Of a stretch of 7,065 nucleotides of DNA, positions 1 to 4,790 are shown one piece after another. Origin of the DNA: an uncultured Erysipelotrichaceae bacterium (GTDB lineage: Bacteria; Bacillota_I; Bacilli_A; RF39; UBA660); contig CACXEC010000004.1 of assembly GCA_902766545.1 (NCBI GenBank), positions 1 through 7,065 of the forward strand. Direction: 5' to 3'. The first letter of the stretch is position 1, and the number at the start of each line of letters is the position of its first letter. The position numbers and the translations under genes were made by a program. Under the pieces are notes generated by a model, which saw only the letters and a program-made list of their open reading frames with translations, did no database searches and had not been told where the DNA came from.

Positions 1-1
1 A

Positions 2-196
2 TGTATAACAGTCGATCAAACAACCATATTTAACTTTAATGGCAAAGAATCTGCCAATATCACTTTAAGTGCTGAAGTTCCTAAGGAGTTTGCCGAACAA
101 TTAAATAATAAAGATATAACCTTAAAACTAAATTATAAAAACGAAAAAAACAAAAATAAATATTTCACAATATATAAAGGTGTTATTAAAGAATAA
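2..196 (+). CDS. 3' end of an unrecognised protein gene (64 codons visible)
   Basis: An open frame runs from the window edge to a TAA at 194-196, so the start lies outside the window. The 64 visible residues contain alternating hydrophobic/polar stretches such as TIFNFNG, ANITLSAEV, DITLKLNY and YFTIYKGVI. This suggests a beta-sandwich C-terminal domain, as in many secreted or surface proteins, followed by a lysine/asparagine-rich turn (KNEKNKNK). I do not recognise the family. C-ending codons (GCC, ACC, GGC, GTC, ATC) look somewhat commoner than in the other genes here, though the sample is small. The alternative ATG at 1-3 opens a different frame that stops within about 10 codons, so it is not the gene. 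Confidence 0.6.
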   Translation, partial: CITVDQTTIFNFNGKESANITLSAEVPKEFAEQLNNKDITLKLNYKNEKNKNKYFTIYKGVIKE

Positions 197-208
197 ATAA
201 TACCAGTA

Positions 209-237
209 TTTACTATTTCCCTATAATATGATATATT
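209..237 (+). promoter_or_regulatory. Extended -10 promoter for the 244-341 RNA
   Basis: A TGATATATT extended -10 element (229-237) lies 17 bp after TTTACT (209-214), which matches the TTGACA -35 consensus at 4 of 6 positions. The predicted start, about 7 nt beyond the -10, falls at position 244, exactly the first base of the outermost helix of the downstream structure. A second plain TATAAT (222-227) lacks a usable -35 and a TG extension. Confidence 0.5.
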
Positions 238-243
238 TAATAT

Positions 244-341
244 GTAATTGAGTTTTATCTCGTTACATTTGTAAGCAGATGTTTCTCAAACGAGATACAC
301 AATTGCTCCATAAAAAAATTACAGGCTTAGCCTGTTTTTTT
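244..341 (+). ncRNA. Putative structured small RNA (about 98 nt), family unknown
   Basis: Three helices can be drawn by hand. P1 is 244-250 with 300-306 (7 bp, one G-U). P2 is 256-264 with 289-297 (9 perfect bp, including CTCG/CGAG). P3 is 265-271 with 276-282 (7 bp, one G-U, loop TAAG) and stacks directly on P2. A single-stranded UUCUCA (283-288) lies between P3 and the 3' strand of P2. The two imperfect pairs (245/305 and 269/278) are G-U on the plus strand but would be A-C mismatches on the minus strand, so the fold favours plus-strand RNA. A promoter placed to start at 244 and a hairpin plus T-run terminator ending near 341 frame it as its own transcript. It does not match the SRP RNA loop, tmRNA, RNase P or riboswitch motifs I know. 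It could instead be a palindromic DNA element or a structured 3' UTR of the upstream gene. Confidence 0.45.
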
Positions 342-345
342 ATGG
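308..345. terminator. Bidirectional intrinsic terminator
   Basis: The core stem is ACAGGC (321-326) with GCCTGT (330-335) around a TTA loop, followed by seven T (335-341). Flanking CCATAAAAAAA (308-318) and TTTTTTTATGG (335-345) are perfectly complementary, so the minus strand also reads as a GC-rich hairpin followed by a U-run. It can end the plus-strand small RNA or upstream gene, and also the minus-strand acetyltransferase whose stop is at 369. Confidence 0.85.
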
Positions 346-368
346 AAAAGCTTTAGGATTATTTATTC

Positions 369-839
369 TTATAATTTAATAGAATATAATCTTCCGTACC
401 CGGATTTATCATTTTTTAAAATATCTTGAACATAACTAAAACCTATTTTTTCATAAAAATTAGGGGCTTTATCTGTCCAAATAAAAACTTTATCATATCC
501 TAATTTTTTATATTCTTCTTTTGCATAATTAATTAAAATTTTTCCATATCCCTGTCTTCTATACTTATCAAAGATCATAACACTGCAAATCCAAGGGTTA
601 AATTCTGGATAATATTTTAATGTATCTAATCTTAGCGTGCAAAATCCTATAATATCATTACAATTTACTATAGCTATTCCATATGGTAGTTCATTATTTA
701 AAGCATAGATATTTTTAAATTCATAATTAACATCCTTTAATGACATTTCTTTACTATATTTAGACCAATGATTAAAATGCTTATTAATTATTTTATCTAG
801 TTCTTCATTTGTTAATTCACTAAACTTTTTTACTTGCAT
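369..839 (-). CDS. GNAT-family N-acetyltransferase
   Basis: This is a 156-residue single-domain protein of normal GNAT size. GNAT enzymes transfer acetyl from acetyl-CoA to an amine, and the substrate here cannot be deduced. Motif A is clear: VMIFDKYRRQGYGK (about residues 87-100) carries the R/Q-x-x-G-x-G/A pyrophosphate-binding loop (Q96, G97, G99). NFYEKIGFSYV (127-137) is the typical motif B region with its Tyr and Phe. NPWICSVMI before motif A is the usual beta-4 strand context. No signal peptide or membrane segment is seen, so it is cytoplasmic. The ATG at 837-839 is preceded by AAGGAG (847-852) at good spacing. It lies 77 bp downstream of the radical SAM gene on the same strand and may be read from that promoter as well as from its own extended -10. 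The bidirectional hairpin at 308-345 follows its TAA. Confidence 0.9.
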   Translation of the reverse strand: MQVKKFSELTNEELDKIINKHFNHWSKYSKEMSLKDVNYEFKNIYALNNELPYGIAIVNCNDIIGFCTLRLDTLKYYPEFNPWICSVMIFDKYRRQGYGKILINYAKEEYKKLGYDKVFIWTDKAPNFYEKIGFSYVQDILKNDKSGYGRLYSIKL

Positions 840-846
840 ATAAATT

Positions 847-866
847 CTCCTTCTATTATTTTAACA
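847..866 (-). promoter_or_regulatory. Extended -10 and SD upstream of the acetyltransferase
   Basis: On the minus strand, TGTTAAAAT (858-866) is an extended -10 element, followed after 5 nt by the SD AAGGAG (847-852). No convincing -35 is present. Transcription starting 7 nt after the -10 would begin at about 851, inside the SD, giving a leader of about 12 nt. The 11-mer ATGTTAAAATA here recurs at the same distance before the radical SAM gene. Confidence 0.4.
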
Positions 867-916
867 TGTAATAATTAATTTTTAATTGATTATTATTGTT
901 TATAATATAATTTAAT

Positions 917-1822
917 TTAATTAACATTATCAGTATACTTACAGCCTTGATAGGCTTTTTCTTTTTTTAATTTTTTTACAATTCCATTTAATATATCAAT
1001 TTTTTTAAGTGCCCATTCTGGTTCGATTAAATCTTCTTTTTTAGGATCTCCTGTTAAGCGATGAACCACAATATTTGGTTTTAGTATTTCTAGTTGTTTA
1101 CAAACAATATTAATATATTCATCTTTAGTAAGTAATTTAATTGGGCTATGTTGATGGATTGTAGCTAATGTAGTATTTTTTATGATAAATAAATTATGTA
1201 TTTTTATGCCATCAATATTTAATTTGTTTAAAAAGTGAATATTTTCTAGCATCATTTCTTCTGTTTCGCCAGGTAATCCGTTAATTAAATGAACTACAAC
1301 ATTAATTTTATTGTTTTTTAACGCATTAACACATTTAATAAAGTTTTGAATATTATGTCCTCGGTTAATATACTCTAGGGTTTTATCAAAAGATGATTGA
1401 AGTCCAAGTTCAATAGTAAGATATGTTCTTTGGTTTAAGTCTTTTAAGTATTCCAGACATTCATCACTTATTGAGTCACTCCTTGTTCCAATAGAAAGTC
1501 CTATAACATTTGGAAACGTTAAAACTTCTTCAAAACGTTTTTTTAAATTATTAACGCTATCAAAAGTGTTTGTAAAAGAACCAAAATAAGCTATGTATTT
1601 AGCATTTGGCCATTTTTTATCCATCATGTTTTTTTGTTCTAAGTATTGATCTTTTAAGGATTTATTTACATTTCCTGCATATTCGAAACTCCCAGAACAA
1701 AAAATACAACCTTTTTGTCCATTTATTCTATTTGGACATGTAAATCCTCCATTAAATGATAATTTAATTACTTTAGATCCAAATTTTTTTTTGTAATAAT
1801 CGCTTAAATTATTATAGTACAT
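917..1822 (-). CDS. ytqA: TIGR01212-family radical SAM protein (YtqA/YhcC type)
   Basis: This 301-residue protein is full length for the family. The N-terminal NGGFTCPNR...GCIFCS region holds C29, C39 and C42, the Elp3-like CX9CX2C motif that ligates the 4Fe-4S cluster used to cleave S-adenosylmethionine. The C-terminal VVHRLTGDP, the PEWALKK segment and YQGCKY are hallmarks of the TIGR01212 group (YhcC in E. coli, YtqA in B. subtilis). To my knowledge, the B. subtilis member has been reported as MnmL, acting in conversion of cmnm5(s2)U toward mnm5(s2)U at the tRNA wobble position together with the methyltransferase YtqB/MnmM. That role is inferred here from family membership only, and no ytqB-like gene is visible beside it. 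The ATG at 1820-1822 is preceded by AGGTGA (1827-1832). It is transcribed divergently from the membrane-protein/serpin operon and is followed on the same strand by the acetyltransferase. Confidence 0.9.
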   Translation of the reverse strand: MYYNNLSDYYKKKFGSKVIKLSFNGGFTCPNRINGQKGCIFCSGSFEYAGNVNKSLKDQYLEQKNMMDKKWPNAKYIAYFGSFTNTFDSVNNLKKRFEEVLTFPNVIGLSIGTRSDSISDECLEYLKDLNQRTYLTIELGLQSSFDKTLEYINRGHNIQNFIKCVNALKNNKINVVVHLINGLPGETEEMMLENIHFLNKLNIDGIKIHNLFIIKNTTLATIHQHSPIKLLTKDEYINIVCKQLEILKPNIVVHRLTGDPKKEDLIEPEWALKKIDILNGIVKKLKKEKAYQGCKYTDNVN

Positions 1823-1826
1823 AATA

Positions 1827-1850
1827 TCACCTGGTATTTATATTTTAACA
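1827..1850 (-). promoter_or_regulatory. Extended -10 and SD of the radical SAM gene
   Basis: On the minus strand TGTTAAAAT (1842-1850) is an extended -10, and the SD AGGTGA (1827-1832) follows closely. The predicted start near 1835 gives a leader of about 13 nt. No good -35 is seen. The TG end of this element forms the left arm of the palindrome shared with the opposing promoter. Confidence 0.45.
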
Positions 1851-1865
1851 TAGGTATGTTATAAT
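1837..1865 (+). promoter_or_regulatory. Extended -10 promoter of the membrane protein-serpin operon
   Basis: TGTTATAAT (1857-1865) is a perfect extended -10. TTTATA (1837-1842) sits 17 bp upstream and matches TTGACA at 4 of 6 positions. The predicted start is near 1872, at the first bases of the SD. Its -35 touches the -10 of the divergent radical SAM promoter, so polymerase probably cannot occupy both at once. Confidence 0.6.
1846..1861. repeat. 16-bp palindrome between the divergent promoters
   Basis: TAACATA (1846-1852), GG, TATGTTA (1855-1861) is a perfect inverted repeat. Each arm contributes the TG extension and the first base or bases of one of the two opposed -10 elements. The symmetry may simply reflect two similar extended -10 motifs placed back to back, or it may be an operator for a dimeric regulator. 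Confidence 0.6.
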
Positions 1866-1870
1866 TAAAA

Positions 1871-1881
1871 AAGGAGATGAT
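1871..1881 (+). promoter_or_regulatory. Long Shine-Dalgarno site that decides a TTG start
   Basis: AAGGAGATGAT (1871-1881) matches all but one base of the anti-SD complement. It overlaps the in-frame ATG at 1877-1879, which therefore cannot serve as the start. The in-frame TTG at 1886-1888 lies 9 nt after the GGAG core, the expected distance. Confidence 0.75.
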
Positions 1882-1885
1882 TATT

Positions 1886-3478
1886 TTGAAGAAAAAAATT
1901 ATTAGTTTGATTTGTACGATTATTATTGGCTTATTATCTTTTTATATTTTCTTACCGGCTATAAATATTCATAGTTTAGGTTTTTGGATATTTGTTATGT
2001 ATCTAATAATGATTTATAGTGTAATTGCATTTTCAAGTTCAATTGGCGAATTACTTAAATATAATTCATTAAATATTAAAAAGAACGGTTTTAAATTTAA
2101 TATAATTTTTTTAATTCCTTTAATAATTTTAGGTATTATTATTGTTGATATAATTGGCAGCCCTATATTTAATGCTAGTAAATATGCAAGTAGGATTACT
2201 ATTGACGAAAATAAAACTTTTGCAGATGATGTTAAACCTGTTGATTTTACGAAATTACCTTTACTTGATAAAGACAGTTCTCAAAAATTAGGGGATAGAG
2301 TAATGGGACAAATGAGTGAACTTGTATCACAGTTTAATGTTTCAGATATTTATACACAAATTAATTATAATGATAGTATAATTAGGGTTACTCCTTTAGA
2401 ATATGCTTCATTCATTAAATGGATAACTAATAAAAAAGATGGAGTTAAGGGATATATTACTGTTAATAGTGTGAGCGGAGAAGCTAAACTTACAAAATTA
2501 AATAAGGGAATGAAGTATGTTCCATCAGCTCATTTTGGAGAATTATTATCTCGTAAACTTAGATTTAGTTATCCAACTGATATTTTTGGTAGAATTTCAT
2601 TTGAAATTGATAATGAAGGAAATCCATATTGGATAGTTCCGGTTATAACTTATAAATGGGTAGGACTTAGAGCTGAAGTAACAGATTTAATTATTTTTAA
2701 TCCATTTGATGGAAGTAGTAAAAAGATGAAAATAGAAGATGTTCCTTCTTGGGTTGATATGGCATATTCAGCTGATTTAATTATTGAACAAGTTGATGAT
2801 TGGGGAACGTTTAGAAGTGGCTTCTTTAATAGTATTTTTGGTCAAAAGAATGTTGTTAATACTACAGAGGGGTATAATTATTTAGCTATGAATGATGATA
2901 TTTATTTATATACAGGTATTACGTCAATTGTAGCTGATGAAAGTAATTTAGGATTTATTTTAACTAATATGCGTACTAAAGAAACAGTCTTTTATGCTGC
3001 TCCTGGTGCGGAGGAATATTCAGCAATGGCATCTGCAGAAGGTGCTGTTCAACAAATGAAGTATACTTCAACATTTCCATTACTAATTAATTTAAATAAC
3101 AAACCAACATATTTGGTAAGTTTAAAAGATGCTGCTGGTTTAGTTAAAATGTATGCTTTTATTGATGTCGCAGATTATCAAAAAGTAGTGGTTACTGATG
3201 CATCTAAAGGAATTGAAGCCGCTGCTAAAAATTACTTGGGGGATGCAAAGATTGAGCCAAGGGAAAATGATTTGATAAGTAAAACGATTACTATAAAATC
3301 GATTAAAGATGTTAGTATAAATGGAAATACCTTCTTTTACATTGTAGATAACGATAATAAAAAATATAAAGTATCAATTAATGTTAGTGATGAACTTCCA
3401 TTTATAAAAGTTGGATCAACAATTAAAATAGGATATAGCGTTGAGTCTGAAATAACAAATATTATTAAAATTTATTAG
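1886..3478 (+). CDS. Conserved membrane protein with large external domain, function unknown
   Basis: Starting from TTG at 1886 the protein has 530 residues and begins MKKKIISLI. Three hydrophobic helices are visible at about residues 5-23, 31-51 and 72-90, with lysines at the N terminus and a short KYNSLNIKKNG loop. By the positive-inside rule the N terminus is cytoplasmic and the remaining 440 or so residues lie outside. The external part has no catalytic motif I recognise. It contains distinctive blocks such as TPLEYASFIKWI, GYITVNSVSGEAKL, LIIFNPFDGSSK, SWVDMAYSADLI, IFGQKNVVNTTEGYNYLA and AEEYSAMASAEGAVQQ. The last 65 residues look like a small beta-barrel or OB-like fold. From memory, similar proteins occur in clostridial and Erysipelotrichia genomes without an assigned role. 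It heads an operon with the serpin, which begins 7 bp after its TAG stop. An alternative start at ATG 1877 would add three residues but lies within the SD. Confidence 0.8.
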   Translation: MKKKIISLICTIIIGLLSFYIFLPAINIHSLGFWIFVMYLIMIYSVIAFSSSIGELLKYNSLNIKKNGFKFNIIFLIPLIILGIIIVDIIGSPIFNASKYASRITIDENKTFADDVKPVDFTKLPLLDKDSSQKLGDRVMGQMSELVSQFNVSDIYTQINYNDSIIRVTPLEYASFIKWITNKKDGVKGYITVNSVSGEAKLTKLNKGMKYVPSAHFGELLSRKLRFSYPTDIFGRISFEIDNEGNPYWIVPVITYKWVGLRAEVTDLIIFNPFDGSSKKMKIEDVPSWVDMAYSADLIIEQVDDWGTFRSGFFNSIFGQKNVVNTTEGYNYLAMNDDIYLYTGITSIVADESNLGFILTNMRTKETVFYAAPGAEEYSAMASAEGAVQQMKYTSTFPLLINLNNKPTYLVSLKDAAGLVKMYAFIDVADYQKVVVTDASKGIEAAAKNYLGDAKIEPRENDLISKTITIKSIKDVSINGNTFFYIVDNDNKKYKVSINVSDELPFIKVGSTIKIGYSVESEITNIIKIY

Positions 3479-3481
3479 GAG
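3477..3481 (+). promoter_or_regulatory. SD of the serpin gene overlapping the upstream stop codon
   Basis: AGGAG (3477-3481) shares its first two bases with the TAG stop (3476-3478) of the membrane-protein gene and sits 4 nt before the serpin ATG at 3486. This arrangement indicates translational coupling within one operon. No promoter or terminator is seen between the two genes. Confidence 0.8.
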
Positions 3482-3485
3482 ATAT

Positions 3486-4724
3486 ATGAAAAAAAAGCTT
3501 ATATATATATTATTAATTATAGTTTTATTAATAATAGGGGGATTATTAGTGTATAAAAAATTTGCTAAAAAAGATAATCCTATGAAGCCTGAGGTAGCTT
3601 TGACTGGAGAATTAACACCAAATATAATTAAACTTACAAACAGATATTATCAGGATAATTTTTTAATTAGTCCATATTCAATAAAAGTTGCTCTTAATAT
3701 GTTAAAAGAGGGAGCTGATGGGAATACTTTAGCGGAAATTGAACAATTACTTGATAAATCAACAATTGGAAATGTTAATAATCCAAATATTAAAATAGCA
3801 AATGCCGTGTTCATTTCTAATGAAGTTAAAGATGTGGTTGAAAAATCCTTTGTTAACGCTATAAGAAAAAAATATAATGGTGAAGTGTTATATGATGATT
3901 TTAAAACTCCAGAAGTTATTAATAATTGGGTAAATGAACATACTGATAAAATGATTCCTAAAATATTAGATTCTATGGATCCTAATTTTATAGCTGGTAT
4001 AGCTAATGCAGTGGCTATAGATGTTAAATGGGCTTATGAATTCGAATGTCATTCTACAATGAGTGCTCCTTTTACTCAAAGGGATAATACAATAATTGAC
4101 GTAGAAATGATGCATAATTCATATGAAAGAGAAGACGTCAAATATATTGATAATGATAAGATAACAGGAATAGTTTTACCATATGCTTCTGATACTAATT
4201 TAGAATTTATTGGTTTCTTGCCTAAGTCAGACGTTAATTCATTTATAAATAGTCTAACGATAGATGAATTAGTAAATATTGATAAAGAGGCTATTTCAGC
4301 AGGTGAAGATTTACACATTAATCTATCAATGCCAAGATTAAAATATGATTTTGATTTAGATCAGTTTAAAAATATTTTAATCGAACTTGGTATGAAGGAT
4401 GCTTTTAATGGTATTAATGCTAATTTTCTAAAAATAATTAATATGGAAAATAGAATTAAAAAAGGTAGAGGTAATATTTATGTTGATGAAGCAATTCATA
4501 AAACTGCAATAGACTTAAATGAAAATGGTACAAAAGCAGCAGCAGTTACCTATTTTGGTTTAAAAGATGCAACTGCTGCAGCCCCAAAAACATTTAAAAC
4601 TGTTAATATTAACCTTAATAAAACATTCGTTTATATGATAAGAGAAAAAACTACAAAAGAAATCTTGTTTTTTGGTGTTGCTAATACACCTAATGAATGG
4701 AATGGAACAACTTGTAGTAGTTAA
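3486..4724 (+). CDS. Membrane-anchored serpin (serine protease inhibitor)
   Basis: The protein has 412 residues. Lysines followed by a hydrophobic helix (about 5-23), with no lipobox cysteine, make an N-terminal anchor that places the rest outside the cell. Serpin landmarks follow in order: NFLISPYSIKVALNML (58-73), the EGADGNTLAEI turn, IANAVFI (104-110), NNWVNEHTDKMIPKIL (146-161), NAVAIDVKW (174-182), LEFIGFLPK (239-247), LSMPRLKYDFDL (280-291), LGMKDAF (301-307) and DEAIHKTAIDLNENGTKAAA (334-353). The hinge from E346 (P17) through G348 (P15), T349 (P14) and A351-A353 (P12-P10) is of the inhibitory type, so the loop should insert into sheet A and trap a protease covalently. Counting from P15 puts P1 at A362 and P1' at T363, suggesting elastase- or subtilisin-like targets, but the loop is longer than usual. 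Known gut bacterial serpins (bifidobacterial serpin, siropins) inhibit elastase-like host proteases. The start is set by the SD at 3477-3481. Confidence 0.95.
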   Translation: MKKKLIYILLIIVLLIIGGLLVYKKFAKKDNPMKPEVALTGELTPNIIKLTNRYYQDNFLISPYSIKVALNMLKEGADGNTLAEIEQLLDKSTIGNVNNPNIKIANAVFISNEVKDVVEKSFVNAIRKKYNGEVLYDDFKTPEVINNWVNEHTDKMIPKILDSMDPNFIAGIANAVAIDVKWAYEFECHSTMSAPFTQRDNTIIDVEMMHNSYEREDVKYIDNDKITGIVLPYASDTNLEFIGFLPKSDVNSFINSLTIDELVNIDKEAISAGEDLHINLSMPRLKYDFDLDQFKNILIELGMKDAFNGINANFLKIINMENRIKKGRGNIYVDEAIHKTAIDLNENGTKAAAVTYFGLKDATAAAPKTFKTVNINLNKTFVYMIREKTTKEILFFGVANTPNEWNGTTCSS

Positions 4725-4729
4725 AAGAG

Positions 4730-4756
4730 TCTATTAAAAAATAATAGATTTTTTTT
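4730..4756 (+). terminator. Intrinsic terminator of the membrane protein-serpin operon
   Basis: TCTATTA (4730-4736) pairs with TAATAGA (4742-4748) around an AAAAA loop, and eight T follow (4749-4756). The stem is AT-rich and therefore moderate, but the T-run is strong and it begins 6 nt after the serpin stop. The tex extended -10 begins 2 nt after the T-run. Confidence 0.8.
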
Positions 4757-4757
4757 A

Positions 4758-4774
4758 TGGTATAATGCTATAAT
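4758..4774 (+). promoter_or_regulatory. Tandem overlapping extended -10 elements of tex
   Basis: TGGTATAAT (4758-4766) and TGCTATAAT (4766-4774) are two perfect extended -10 motifs 8 bp apart sharing one T. Neither has a good -35, because that space is taken by the serpin terminator. Starts would be near 4773 and 4781. Only the first leaves the SD AAGGAGG (4779-4785) intact, with a leader of about 18 nt. Confidence 0.6.
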
Positions 4775-4790
4775 TTTTAAGGAGGATAAT

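Noticed and set aside
244..306. SRP RNA, tracrRNA or CRISPR-repeat identity for the structured element
   Set aside because: The conserved SRP loop bases are absent, there is no repeat array or cas gene in the window, and the fold is a single copy.
279..356. A 25-codon plus-strand ORF (ATG at 279, TAG at 354) running through the small RNA and terminator
   Set aside because: There is no Shine-Dalgarno site before it, it reads straight through the terminator hairpin, and the peptide has no recognisable small-toxin or leader pattern.
871..893. A 10-bp AT-only hairpin between the radical SAM and acetyltransferase genes as a terminator
   Set aside because: It has no GC pairs and no run of U on the minus strand, and one pair becomes an A-C mismatch in minus-strand RNA. 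It looks like a by-product of AT-rich composition.
1877..1879. ATG at 1877 as start of the membrane protein
   Set aside because: It lies inside the SD with no spacer, whereas the in-frame TTG at 1886 has correct spacing.
4076..4318. Minus-strand open frames inside the serpin and tex genes (including 4721-4921 and 6548-6748)
   Set aside because: They lie opposite strongly supported genes, show no family similarity and have no convincing SD. They are shadows of the coding strand.
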